A stretch of DNA of 64,000 nucleotides from Epichloe hybrida (GCA_019022495.1 JAFEKR010000039.1:186001-250000), one strand, 5' to 3'. Shown: positions 46,419 to 58,354, counted from the stretch's first letter. The notes: a model not told the origin generated them from the letters alone. Numbers and translations: made by a program.

Positions 46419-47594
46419 ATGCGATACGCCATCGTCTCTGCTGCCCTGGCGGCTTCCGCTGCAGCCCACGGCGTTGTTACCAAGATCCAGGGCGCTAATG
46501 GTGTCATTATGCCTGGTCTGTCAAGTACGTTTTTCTTTATCTTCGAAAAAGATGACCCCCAACTTGGTTTCCAATGGGCCGCTTTCCGAACTAACATTGC
46601 ATCCGCCTCGTTTCTCTCAAGTCGCCGACGGCACTCCTCGTGACTGCTCCAGCAACCGCTGCGGCTCTCAGGCCGACACGGCCATCATCCGCGACCGTGA
46701 CATGAAGAGCGGCAAGGCCAGTCCTCTCGGGAGAACCCAGGGCAACGGTCCCGTTGACGCCAGCGCTGTCATCAGCGCCTTCATGGGCTCCGGTGGTGCC
46801 GGCAAGACGCCTTCCAACAACGGCGCTTCAGGTTCCGTCGGGCAGGAGGACGACCTCTCGGGACTCGAGAAGCAGAAGCAGCAGCGACGCGATGACTACA
46901 AGCGACAGCTTGGCCAACTCTTCGGTGGTCTTCTTGGCGGCGGCGGTGCCGGTGCCGGTGCCGGTGCCGGTGGTGCTGGAGGGAAGAAAAATGCCGGCGG
47001 TCTCGGTGCTCTCGGTGGTCTCCTCGGAGGTGGTGGCGGCGGCGGCAACAAGAACAATGCTCCTGCTGAGAGCATGATCGCTGATACCTCCGGCCAGGGT
47101 GCCAAGCAGGGTCTTCCCACCGCCGATGAGAATGGCGAAGTCTCCATGGTCTTCCGACAGGTACGTCTTTTTTTGTCTTTTACTCCTTCCCCATTGTCCG
47201 CAAGTAATCCGTAACTAACAAGCCGCGCTTCCACACACCAAAGATCAACCAGGACGGCGCCGGTCCTTTGACCGCTTCCATTGACCCCTCATCCGGCGGT
47301 ACCGATGCCAGTGCCTTCCAGAACGCCAAAGTCACCCAGAATGTTCCGGGCCTCGGCATCGGCGGTCTCTCCCTGAAAACAAACACCGACTTCCCCCTCA
47401 AGGTCAAGATGCCCGCTGGCATGACCTGCAACGGCAAGGCAGGTGGTGCCGAGAACGTCTGCATTGTCCGCGTTGCCAACGGTGCTGCTGCCGGTCCCTT
47501 TGGCGGCTCCGCTGCCTTCACTCAGACCCAGGCTGCTCGCAAGCGCGCCATCGCCTACCGCCTCAAGAAGCGCATGGAATTCAACCGCGAGTGA
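46419..47594 (+). CDS. Egh16/Gas1-type secreted protein (3 exons, 331 aa)
   Basis: Exons 46419-46524, 46622-47160 and 47244-47594; introns of 97 and 83 bp with GTACGT donors; the exons total 332 codons including stop. The signal peptide MRYAIVSAALAASAAA is followed by HGVV, so the mature protein would begin with His. Family sequence is clear: IQGANGVIMPGL, ADGTPRDCSSNRCGSQADTA, LGRTQGNGPVDASAVISAFM, and INQDGAGPLTASIDPSSGGT near the C-terminal half, with a Cys pair in MTCNGKAGGAENVC. This is the Egh16/Gas1 (DUF3129) family, known from appressoria of Blumeria and Magnaporthe and common in insect pathogens; the molecular activity is not settled. A Gly/Ala-rich insert (about residues 168-210) splits the domain. 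The protein is presumably extracellular. The gene has its own TATA-containing promoter. Confidence 0.9.
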
Positions 47595-48386
47595 GATTCT
47601 CGCCCCAAGCTTGTTGTTGTGGACTGGACGGAAAGGTCGAGCATAGGTGCGGAGCCCATCACGAGGACACGGTATACAGACGTGTGTGAGATTGGATAAC
47701 TTCTTTTTTGGGGCGTCATGGACCTGTTGGGCTGTATGGGGTGTTTCCCATGACGATTTTTTCATATCATATTTCTCGTCCTCTCTTTTCTTTTTTTTTT
47801 CAGATTCATCGTTAGCCACGGCCAAGCTGGCCCGTCACCTCCTGGTCGAGAGTGGCCTAATTCTATTGAAAATTTCTTGACTTTTTCTTCCTAATGTGTG
47901 AGACACTTCCTTGCCCTCCTTGATCATGCGGAATGTGGCAGAATTCAACAAAAGAGGGGAGATGAGGGGGGGTGGACAGGTCAAAAGGCTTCTTCCCTGT
48001 ACGACCAAAGAGCTCATGAAAAGGGGTTATTCAACAAATTTCCGAATGAACTGAGATATGGTAGATTGTTGATTATTTTTCCACTATGACATATGTAAGA
48101 CAACTCCAGCGTGAGAAACAAATTACTCTGGATAGTACAAAAGGAACCGCAAGCAGGAATGTGCCAAGGGGGAGGGAAAAAAAAAACTCCGGGTCATGCA
48201 CGAGTTGGTCGTTGTCGTCATTAAAATAAAGTACGCCGAGATGCCATGGTACAAAGGAGTCGGCACCATTTCCATACGATGCTCCATGTTCACTGTAGAG
48301 TTACATCGCGGAGCATATGAGTTACCACCGGCGGCTACAACAAGTTAGCATATACGTACACACGAAATTCAGGCCACCAAACCACT
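47595..48386. other. Convergent intergenic region
   Basis: 3' flanks of the Egh16-like gene (plus) and the His/Pro-rich gene (minus), with oligo-T and oligo-A tracts. No gene recognised. Confidence 0.6.
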
Positions 48387-50476
48387 TTACCTGTAAGCAG
48401 AGTTCGTATTCGCTCGCCGTCGTTTTGGTATCAGTCGTTTGTCAAGATTCTCTCCACGATGGCGTGTGTTGGACTTCTCGGAAGACTTCTGTTTGGCGGG
48501 ACGACCAAGAAGTTCAGCTTCCAACGAATTCAAGTCAGATGACTGGATGGATGGTGAAGAATGCCGAGATGCTCGAGAGCCACTAGATCCCCTTCTCCTA
48601 GCTGCTGCATGATCTCTTCCCATCTGTTGCCTCCTTTCTGCCTCCCGTGGCACATCGAGTGTATTCCAGAGACATTCCTCGCCCTCCTCAACGTCGGGTA
48701 TGTCCGTTCCCCCCTTGGCGGAAATTTCTAATCTCGGCCTTTTTGCTTCTCGCTCGTGGCTCTTGCTGTCCTGGTCGGCGGAGTGTTTGCTGCTGCTGCC
48801 GCCATGATAGTCTGATAGTGATCGCCGGTCAGAATCTTCCGGATTTTCTACATGCACGTAAGTGTTCGATACCTCCGAGCCTTTCTCGTTCTCCCTCCCA
48901 TCGTTAGTCATTTCGTTGGCATACGTCTCACTGCCTTCAACGAAAGAGCTGACAGGTTTCGGCGGTGACTCGTCCTCATCAACTTTGCGATCAGTCTGTT
49001 CAACAGGCGAAGGAGGCGGCGCTGCATGATGACTGGAGGGCCGTCTGTCGCCGTCTCGTCCCTTTGATCCCAGCAACGGGTTATCAGATGCGACAGCAGC
49101 AGATGGTTGTTTCTTTGCATTGGAGCCTCCATGGTTCTGCCGTTGACCCCGCCGTGACCCGCTAGAGCGACGGTTCTCTGCCGAACGCTGGGGTTGGCTG
49201 TCGCGATGAGGGCCAGGATTCGGTTTCCGTTGGTTGTGGTTTTGTTCATTTGAATGTCTTCTGTCTCTTCCCTTGTTGTGGCGATCATTCTTTCGCTTGT
49301 TTCTGTGGTCATGGTGCTGGTTGATTTGATCGTGACTCTTCGGAGGTTTGGGCGGGAGAGGGTGAGAAACAACCCCTGCCGGCGGCTTTGGGGGCAAAGT
49401 AGGACCCGATTTGGACCGAGACTCTGATCTTTTCTGTAATGGTGTTGAATTAGCGTGAGGCGATGAGTGTGGTAGCGGTGGAGAGCGAGAGAAGCCATGA
49501 TTATGATGCTGCTGTATATGCTCCTGTCCATCCATTCTGTTAGACGGGAAATGGCCCCCAGAAGGCGGGTTGAGAGGTGGCGGTGGCACTGGCGGTGGCC
49601 CCCTATATCCAGGAGGACCGTAAGGAGATGTGCCATGAGGGGGAGGGGGGGAGTAGTGTGGATGAGGATAACCGTAGGGAGTAGGGAGGAAACTGCCAGC
49701 GTATGCAGGTGGTGGTGGCGGCGGCGGCGGAGGCGAAGTGTATGGGTGATATGAGGGAGGCTGACCCAGATATGAGGAAGGCGGAGGAGGCGGTGGTTGC
49801 GGATGCCCATGCGGATGCCCATGCGGATGCCCATGCGGATGTGAATGAGGGAGAGCGTGAGGGAGAGCGTGGGGGTGAGGGTGAGCATGATGAACCGGCG
49901 GGGGAGGCACATGGCCTATTCCTGTGGGAAATGGCGATGCGGGAGGAGCATATTTTGTGATAATGGGCCCTTTTGATCGTTTGCTCGAGCTGGATCCTTG
50001 CCCCTTTGAGTAAAACGTGTTCGGGTTGGATGAGTTTCTCCAAGCGGCCAGGCCTCTGGAGAGAAGTTAGTGACGTGTTTGGCAAGTTGTTTGGCAACTC
50101 TGGCCGCAGTCTTGTCGATTGAGCTCTGCTTACGCTGGAGTTGCTCTGGTAGGTTCTGGACAAGCGACTGCCCAGTGACCTCCGAGACCACAGTTGTAGC
50201 ATTGGGGTTCATCCGTTCGGCCAAGTTGGCCAGGAGTTGGATTTGGCATGTCAAACCCATAAATCGCATGCAATGGGCGAAACGCGTAGTATGAGGGTTA
50301 CATCCACCCCCAGTCGCTGGGTTCGCGCTCGGCTTTCCAGGCGGAGATCGCTCAGAAGATGGAGTCCGGGTTTCTTTGTTCTTCTTGGACGTAATCGTGT
50401 ATGAGCAAGTCGTCGCGGCAATGTTTTCCTCTTCCTCTCGGATAACGACGCGTCGAGTGACGTGGCTGGACGTCAT
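48387..50476 (-). CDS. Unrecognised His/Pro-rich low-complexity protein (2 exons, about 669 aa)
   Basis: Probable minus-strand exons 50476-50134 and 50053-48387. The donor is GTAAGC. A CACTAAC branch-like site precedes TCTCTCCAGAG; using the second AG of CAGAG keeps the frame into the long downstream exon, giving 670 codons with stop. The first ~120 residues are the most protein-like (CMRFMGLTCQIQLLANLAER, MNPNATTVVSEVTGQSLVQN). Then follow HP/HGHP repeats, poly-Pro runs and a long Arg/Ser/His/Asn-rich disordered part ending in a basic tail (RLIPKRRRANTNSAYR). The basic, disordered composition would suit a nuclear or RNA-associated protein, but this is a guess. An in-frame reading without the second AG would stop at 49916, so the splice site decides whether one or two products exist. 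Confidence 0.65.
49799..49846 (-). repeat. HGHP-encoding 12-bp tandem repeat
   Basis: Three to four copies of GCATGGGCATCC-type units on the minus strand encode HPHGHPHGHP. The same tract produces a spurious plus-strand frame rich in DAHA. Confidence 0.75.
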
Positions 50477-51036
50477 TCAACAATTACGAAGCTGTCCCTC
50501 GTTGGTCAACTTCACTGGCGTCAAATGAGTTGTCCAGTATCACGAACCAGTATTACGAAGTACCGAGTTGTCGACGTCGCGCTGTTGACAAAGCCGTCCA
50601 GGTAGATTGGCGAACAAGGTTTCACGGGTCCCCTCCCCCAGGCCTCGATAGACTCCGTGAGAGGAGCCACATGGAACTGGTAAACAGAAGAGCTGGAGGA
50701 ATCGCTGTGAATCGGCCACGAGCTGCGCGGTTCCGTTAGCTCAGAGACGCCATGAAGCTGAAGGTGCTGGAGCATCATGTACCACGTGAGACGGCGCACG
50801 GGCCAACGAGCTCTCGGTAGCACCATCATCACAGTGATCACACACCAACTGCTATTAATTACAGTGACAGTGTAATACGGAGTACTTATAAAGTTATAAC
50901 AGTGGCACCTGCACCTTCCCCCCAACGCGACAACGCGACACTGCCGGACCTTAACCGCCGCCATTGCATGATTGCATGCCATTTGAAACCTGCATATGCA
51001 ATCGTCTCCACAGTAGGTTAGGGAAGGAATTATTAC
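50477..51036. other. Interval between the orphan myosin exon and the His/Pro-rich gene
   Basis: Begins on the minus strand as a normal intron (donor GTAATA at 51036-51031), but no following myosin exon can be read in any frame down to the next gene start at 50476. It includes the 13-mer TAATACGGAGTAC (50873-50885), also found at 41048. It probably contains the promoter of the His/Pro-rich gene. Confidence 0.6.
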
Positions 51037-51171
51037 CTCGCCATTATCAAGTTTGAACACAAGCTTGGCCTTGGATCCTTCAATGTCTTTGCTAACCAGC
51101 TCCGAGGCTACCCAGCCCTCGGCAGCATCAGGCTGCCACGCCCTCGTGCCAACATCGTATGTCGATGCCAT
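51037..51171 (-). pseudogene. Orphan first exon of a class V myosin heavy chain
   Basis: Minus-strand 135 bp encoding 45 residues starting MASTYDVGTRAWQPDAAEGW, continuing VASELVSKDIEGSKAKLVFK and ending LDNGE. This is the start of the SH3-like N-terminal domain of fungal myosin V (Myo2/MyoE type), and a GT donor follows after GE, where such genes commonly have their first intron. A full gene would need about 4.5 kb more, including the P-loop motor, but the minus strand meets an unrelated gene at 50476. It is therefore a broken or transposed 5' fragment. The frame is open upstream to an ATG at 51219, giving a longer possible start, but the family start is 51171. Confidence 0.8.
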
Positions 51172-52509
51172 GGGATGGGCTACCAGGCAGAGAGCTGGAA
51201 AAAGAATGATGGAGGACAACGCAACAAGCGATACGGGATTTTGTTAGCGTTTGTGGAAGTCATTCAGGACTTCGGTACTTTAGAGAAGGCTCAATCAGGA
51301 GCGGGAGTGTTTTAAAGATGCTGGGAGCGGCCGTGGCACGTTAAAGGGGGGCGGGTCCAAAATACGGGGCAGAGGCTAAAGACAGGTGGGAGAACCTAGG
51401 TACCGAAGTACATAAAGTAAAAGGACTGAGTCAAGTATCCAATGATCATTTCGCGAAGAGTGACAGAAAAACTTGATGAATTGATCCATGCAATTCGGAG
51501 CTTCGCTTTTTTCTTAACAGGCGTTCAAGAGTGAGTAACGATCTGGAATGAAAGCGAGTCGATTTTGCTGCATCACTGTCTCCCCATGCAAGGAACGACT
51601 AGCACCTAACACGTATGTAGATATGCAGTGGGAATTTTTAATCATGTAGTAGCAACTACGCCTAAAGAATGTTGTACACAAAGCCCTTGGACCTTGCATA
51701 GTCTGAACTTATAGGTAGAACATCTTGAAATTACTAATATTGCCCTTAGTCAAACAAATGAGGATAGTATATAGTATTAGAAGCGTTTACGAGTCTACTA
51801 GAGTAAAAATCGTAATATTATGGGAGAAGTTAGTTACTTGGTTGTTAATAGTTAAACTAGCTAGGTATTGCTAGTAATTTTTGTGTTCCTTATGAATTAG
51901 ATACATTGGCCACAACCAATGACCCTGTTACGTGCTGGCTCTGCACGTTGTTAGGTTAAATCCGTCAGAGGGGCTAACGGATTTAACAGGTCGTAAGTCG
52001 TACTAAGTTTACTTATAAAAGCTACTATTAGGTGCAGGTTATAATATAAGAAGTAAGTTAATTCTCCTATCTAAAGCACCGAATCCGTTCTTACCTATGT
52101 TACTAGTGGCTAAGCTCATTTTGCCACGTAACAGACTCCCGAAAAAGTTATTAAATCAATAATTTAAGCTAGGGTTTGTAACTATATTGCAAATTAATGG
52201 ATTTAGGAACTATAATGAAGAACACAGGGATAATTAGAGGGGGGAAATCGTTATAACTAGCTAGGTTAGGCAACTAACACACATGAATTAGAACTATATT
52301 TGTAGCTCATAACAAATCGGAATACGTTTTTCACCTAACTAGGCCACTAAATAGTTATCTAGTTATCTAGATAACTAGCAACCTAGTACGGTATTGCTAC
52401 TACAAAGCAAATACCACCGCAGGAGTACTAGTAAATAGCATAAATTGCTAACTAGAGTATACAATAAATATATATATATATATATATACATATTATCCTT
52501 ATAGCTCTC
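51172..52509. other. Transition from gene island to transposon block
   Basis: 51172-51700 has balanced composition and no recognisable gene. From about 51720 the sequence becomes AT-rich. It contains a candidate inverted-repeat element (51925-52134) and a TA microsatellite at about 52468-52488. It does not match families A, B or C by eye. Confidence 0.55.
51925..52134. mobile_element. Candidate small inverted-repeat element (MITE-like)
   Basis: CTGTTACGTG at 51925-51934 is repeated in inverted form, CACGTAACAG, at 52125-52134. Inside lies a perfect 11-bp hairpin, GTTAAATCCGT (51955-51965) and ACGGATTTAAC (51977-51987), with an 11-nt loop. No convincing target duplication is seen, so this is tentative. 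Confidence 0.3.
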
Positions 52510-52700
52510 TGTAAGGCCCCACTCACAACACGGGTGCACCCCGCTAGCGCACCACGCTGTAGGGCTAGGTTTACATAATACTAGCAAGCTACTAGCTATA
52601 AGTTAGCGACTTATATATATAACACACTTAGACTTAATAAGCTTTAGTTAATATATAAACACCCCTATACCTCTTACCTAGCTATCCCTTTATTCTTATA
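52510..52700 (+). repeat. 5' LTR of Gypsy B2 (about 191 bp)
   Basis: Starts TGTAAGGCCCCACTCAC and ends ATTCTTATA. It is the reverse complement of the B1 LTR with about 11 bp missing in the GC-rich CGCACCAC segment. The preceding five bases, CTCTC, would be the target site. Confidence 0.82.
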
Positions 52701-55065
52701 ATTCTAAAGCTTCTCTTACTAGCTACCTAAGAGTAATATAAGGGGGAGAATAACCTAATTTACTAGAACTATACTATATATTACTTAGGATTAGCTAAAT
52801 AATAGTAATACTATAGCTAGGGATATACTATATTCTATAACCTTATCTAAAGCTATACCCTTTACTATAGTAGTAAAAAAGGTAGTAGTTAGAGAGTAAA
52901 TTACCTAGCTTAAGTAACTTAAGGAACTATAGAATTAAGAAAAGAAGCTTACTAACTTAATATAATCTTATAGAGAACTAGTAAAAAGAGACTAAAAGGA
53001 TAGTTTATTCTTAAGCCTTAGTAACTAAGAAGTTAAGGTCTAAAATATTATAAAACTCTAATACCTTATAAACTTATAGAAGTATAAGATATAGCTTAAT
53101 AACCTTAACTATACCTTTAAGGGGGTAAAGAAAAAGTATTACTAGGATAACTAAAAGATTCTCTTTATACTTAACTATATATATATAAACTATTAGGCTA
53201 GATAAAACTAATATATTAAAGAATAACTAGCTAATAGTTAGGATTATCCTAAGGATAACTAGGATAAATTCTAAGACTAGACCCTTATACTACTTAAAGA
53301 CTCTATAAGTTATAATATATAAATAGCTATATAGCTAGAAAATATAAAGTAAAAGAAGGGCTAGAGTTTTATTAAGTTTAGTATTTACTTAGATTTACTA
53401 GAGAAACACCTAGAACACACTTTAGAAAAGACCTATGCTTTTATATTCTTTATAAAATTACTTCCTAACTTATAAGATTATATTAACTTACACGTAAATA
53501 TTACTAGTCTAATATAAGAAGATATTATATAACTTACTTAGTAATTCTAGGAGGTAATATTAAAGAATAAGTAAAAGCTAAATAATTTAGAAGAGAAAGG
53601 GCTATATAAGGTAGCTTAACACTAAAGATATAACTCCTTATAAGGGTATTAGCTAAATAGGGACTAAAGAGATAAGAATAAGGATAAGAAAAAGACCCTA
53701 GCTACTTATTTAAATAATAATAGACTATAAGGAAGAAAATAATACTTTAATTATAGTAGTATAGAGTATGTTATTTATAATTATAATAAGCTAAGGAAAG
53801 ACTAGTAAGAGGGCTAGGAAAACTCCTAGAGGTAAAAGTAAAAGCCCTTACCTTTACCTTAAATACTAGGGTACTAATAGGATGCTAATTCTATATACTA
53901 GTTACTATTTATAGGCATAAAGATATTAAAATAGTAGCGGATCTTAATAGTTACGCTAAGATTAACATTATAAGCGCCTAATTTGCATAGACTTATAAGC
54001 TTAATTAGGCTAAGGCTATAGTACTTATCTTAAAGGTAGTAGGGGCTCTAATAGTTCCCTAATATAGTATCTATAAGGTATCTATTATAATTAAAGATTT
54101 ATAAGGTAAAGAGAAAGATCTTAAGTTACTATATATAGTAGTTAATAGGGACCTAAGAGCAGAGGGAAGCCTTATATTAATTAGAATATATATACTTATA
54201 GAAGAATATATATATCTTTACTTATACTTATAAGAATAGTGGTTTAAAAAGAGAAAGGTAGCTTTTTTACTACTAACTCCCTATAAGTTTATAAAGGTAA
54301 TATATAATAAGATAATTATATATACTATTATAAGCGTATTAGAGAATAAGTTTATCCCTCTTAAAGATAAAGAGAAGGTAAGAGTATATAAAACTATTAA
54401 AGATATCCTAGAGGAATTACATAAGTTTAAAGATGTATTTATATTAGATAAGGTAAGGAGCCTCCTATTAAAGAAGTTAACTAACTACGTAATTAATCTT
54501 ATACTAGGAGCTATACCCCTATATAGACTAATCTATTCTCTCTCCTAAAGTAAGCTTAGAGAGCTCTAGGAATATATTAATAATAACCTAAAGAAAGGCT
54601 AGATAAGACCCTTAAAAAGCCTAGTAGGCGTGCTTATTTTATTTATGCTAAAGAAGGATAGAACGCTCTAGCTATGTGTTAACTATTAAGGGCTTAATAA
54701 GGTAATATAAAAGAATTACTACGCTCTCCCCCTAATTTTAGAGATCCTTAATTAATACTAAGGGGCTTATTTCTTTTCTAAGATTAATATTAAGGATATA
54801 TACTACTAAATTTATATTAAAGAGGGTAATAAGTAGAAGATAGCTTTTTACACGTGTTATAGGCACTATAAGTACCTTATAATACCTTTTAGGTTAACAA
54901 ATGCCCTAGCTACTTTCTAGAGTTATATCTATAAGGCGCTACATAGGCTAGTTAATACTATTTATATAGTATATTTAGATAATATCTTAATTTTCTCTAA
55001 GATAAAGGAGAAGCACACTAAATATATTAAGTAAGTTCTTAAATATATAAGGTTAGTAGAGTTAT
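52510..55065 (+). mobile_element. Gypsy retrotransposon B2, 5' part, interrupted by C2
   Basis: Same family as B1 but on the plus strand. The LTR at 52510-52700 is followed by gag-like sequence with a ruined zinc knuckle near 53735-53800 (YFNYSSIEYVIYNYNK, where C-x2-C-x4-H-x4-C is expected and Cys/His have become Tyr). Reverse transcriptase relics extend to YLDNILIFSK near 54970-55005. The element breaks at 55065, where Copia C2 is inserted with a GTTAT duplication at 55061-55065; B1 shows the empty site near 6270. The rest would lie beyond the window. Confidence 0.85.
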
Positions 55066-55374
55066 TGTTAGAACAAAGGTGATATTAATCGCGCGTCGCA
55101 GCCGCAATTACCTAGCAGAAGCTTAGGCCGCGCGCGGACCCCACACGTAACTCATAACCTAGCATGTTAATTAGCTAGGAAATATAAGGATACAAACGCG
55201 TAACCCCTTTTCCCTTTATGTATTATAACTTCTAGCTTTTTACCTCTCTTTTCTAATAACTTAATTAATTATAATATTAAATAATATAGCTTAGAATAGA
55301 TAATTAATAATAATACTATTCTTTAGGCTTATGACTATATTATATATTAAATTTAATACCCTATAAATCTAACA
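55066..55374 (+). repeat. 5' LTR of Copia C2 (309 bp)
   Basis: Begins TGTTAGAACAAAGG and ends TCTAACA. Same length as both C1 LTRs, with its first ~90 bases GC-rich and the rest RIP-changed. Confidence 0.87.
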
Positions 55375-58152
55375 CTAATTAGTAGTTACCTTTATAAATA
55401 ACTATATAGTCTTTAAACACCGCAGATTAGTAAGGTTAATTAGAAGAGATAGCTTATTTAATAATAACTTGCCCTATGAAATAGGAGGGCTATATTTAAT
55501 AATAAGTTATACTAATAGAAAGGTATAATATAGCTCTCTTCTTACTTTAGTATTAATATTTATATCTATATAGACTCTAAAATAATAAAGAAAGGTTTAA
55601 TACTAGTAGCTAAGCTATCCCCTTATCTTTCTTTATTATGTGTTCTATTATGTATTTAAAGTTAACTACCTTGCCTTGCGATCCTTTATATCTAAAATAC
55701 GTTATATAATCATAGTTATACCCCTTTTCTCCTTATATTATAAGATCTGCTATAATTAATTAGAATATTAGATGTAGCTAGACTATCTAGGACCTCTAGT
55801 TAATTTAGAGTTCCTAGTAAGACTAATAGCTATAATAATGCTATAGAAGGCGTTAAAATAGGAGATAATAATAAATACCTTAATAAAGGAAAAACCCCTG
55901 CCTATACTAACCTATACCCCTATATCTCTATAAGGCTTTAATAATATATTATAAAAAAACTACTCTAATAAATAAGAAGTTTTAAATATAAAGAGATAAT
56001 AACACCTAAGGAAATCAGTCTTTATATCCTTATAAAGACTAAATAATATAAGGAGTAAGGATTATTTAGAAGAATACTATTCTCTAAATTTAGTAATAAC
56101 TTTTATAAATAGTTAAGGGATAAGTTTATAAAAGGGAGAGACCTTTTATAGAATAGACTTTAAGACTATCTCCTTTATAATAAAGTATATATAACTATTA
56201 GAAGAGGCACTAAGATAGTAAATAACCTTAAAGAAGTAGTAAACTAAGAAGAATTTAGATTTTAGACTCTTAAAGAAATTAAAGAGGCTAGGAAGAAGTA
56301 TATAGGCTTCTAGAAAAACCTATAGAATAAAGAGTTCTTCTATAATTTACTAGATAATAGTAATATTAAAACTAGGTAACCTACCCTATTACCTTATTTA
56401 TTAGTATAATTACTATTAAAAGAATTAATAAGCTAGACTCCCCTAGGAAAACTAAGTTAATCCCCTCTAGGAAGGCCTAGCTAATCTCCCCTAGGGAGGT
56501 TAATTAACCTAGAGTTAAGACTACTTAAGAATACTATTATAATATATAGGTAACTCCCCCCTACCTATACCTTTACTAGAGGTAAGTTAGTATTACCCTA
56601 GTAACACTACTACTAATACCCCTAAGCAAGAGAGAGTTACTAATAAAGGCAACCTATACTATCTAGGGCTAGTAATACCCTTATTAGCATAGCTTAAAGA
56701 GCTATAATTCCCCCTTTCTAATATAAGAAAGAGAAGGATTAGAGGGAATAACAAGCCCTAAGGGTATTACTTATAAAGCTACTCTCTTACTTTCTAAAGA
56801 CCTTACTACCTCTTTTATAAATATAAAGGGAAATACCTAGAGAACCCTTATAGACCTAAAGACCTTTACTAAAGTAAATTATTAACCTATCTAAGGTATA
56901 CCCTAAAGAATAACTCTATAGTACTAATAACTATAATATCCTTAAATTAAAGCTTTAAATATTCTATAGAAAGTATAAGTTACTTAATATCTAGCCTAAA
57001 TAAGCTAGTTATGCTTTTAAGGTTATACTTAAAGGTAAAGTACTATAATACTATATAGACTACCTCTTTAAACCTAGATAACTATAAGATCTCCTTATGC
57101 TTATTAGCTATATAAGAGAATAATTTAAAACTAAGGATATATAGTAAAGATATCTACTAGAGTAAAATAATACTTCCCTATAAGAAATAGTAAATAATAA
57201 CCTAAGTAAGTTAATAATTAAATGCTTTAATAAACTTATAGAAAGACTAGCTATCTTATAATAAGTAGTGCCTAAAGTAAGCTAAACTAAATAAGCACTC
57301 TAGAATTAACTTATTAGAGCTTATTATAGTATTCTAGAGTGTAAAGGAGTAATTATAAATCCGCTAGATAGACTATAAGAGTTTTATAAATAGATTAGAA
57401 TAACCCTTTATCTTATTAAGGAAGAGAAGAAAAACTATTAATAGTTCCTAACTAAAGCTATAACCCTAGAGTAATTCTAGACTAACTAAAGATATAATAG
57501 GAATAGAAAAGAGACCTAATACCCCTTAAAACTATAAGGAAAAGGAGGTACTCCTTGTATAAAGAAGTACTATATATATAGTAAGGAAGGATACTAGTTA
57601 TCTAAGTACCCTAAAGAGAACTATAAGAAGGTATTTTAACGCTTTAAGAACTACTACCTTATAGATCTAACTAATAACTTATATTATTTATTCCTTACTT
57701 AGTATAAGGGAGAACATAAGTCCTAACCCCCTATTAATAACAAAATCGCTTAGTATATAAAGAGTATTAGATTTAATAATAGCCCTAATAATATAGATAG
57801 GCTAGTACCTATAAGCTTCTTTACTTATAAAACCTAGATTAATAGTAAAAGAATGGTTTAATTCCTAATAAGGTAAGTAGCTTATTATAGACTAAGTAAA
57901 GAAAACCCCTTTTAGTAGGAACTTATAAATAAAGCCCTAGTAATGTTTATATTAGAAGATTGCTATTCCTATGTGATATTCTAAGGGATTATGCCTAATA
58001 CAGGAGCCGCAAAGTTCTCTATAGTAAGGCACCCTTAATTTCTTACTTTATAACGTTAGATACCTACATTACAGCTTAATAAATTAATAGAGAAAAAGGT
58101 ATTAGTTAGGTTTAGCATAGGAGACCTAATTATCGCGCTTAGAGCGGCTATA
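55066..58152 (+). mobile_element. Copia C2, 5' part, nested in B2 and interrupted by B3
   Basis: The 309-bp 5' LTR (55066-55374) and the following sequence match C1 (24505 onward) through the gag and protease-like region (MPNTGA near 57990). The match ends at 58152, where Gypsy B3 begins. C1 continues without a break at the equivalent place near 27590, so C1 supplies the empty site. All frames are RIP-broken. Confidence 0.87.
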
Positions 58153-58354
58153 TGTGAGAACAAAGGGATAGCTAGGCAAGAGGTATGGGGGCGTTCGTAT
58201 ATTAACTAAAGCTTGCTAGGTCTAAGTGTGTTATGCGTGTGAGTTGCTAACTTATAGGTAGTAACTTGCTAGTATTACATAAACCTAGCCCTAAGGCGTA
58301 GTGCGCTTACCTAGTAGTGCGCTAGCGCGCTAGTGTTATAAGTAAGGCCTTATA
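58153..58354 (-). repeat. LTR of Gypsy B3 (202 bp)
   Basis: Begins TGTGAGAACAAAGG, ends CCTTATA. Aligns with 2236-2437; the outer start is better preserved than the inner end. Confidence 0.85.

Noticed and set aside
50521..51219. 232-codon minus-strand frame containing the myosin-like start
   Set aside because: Only residues 17-61 are myosin-like; after the GE codon a donor GTAATA begins and the remaining translation is intron and unrelated sequence.
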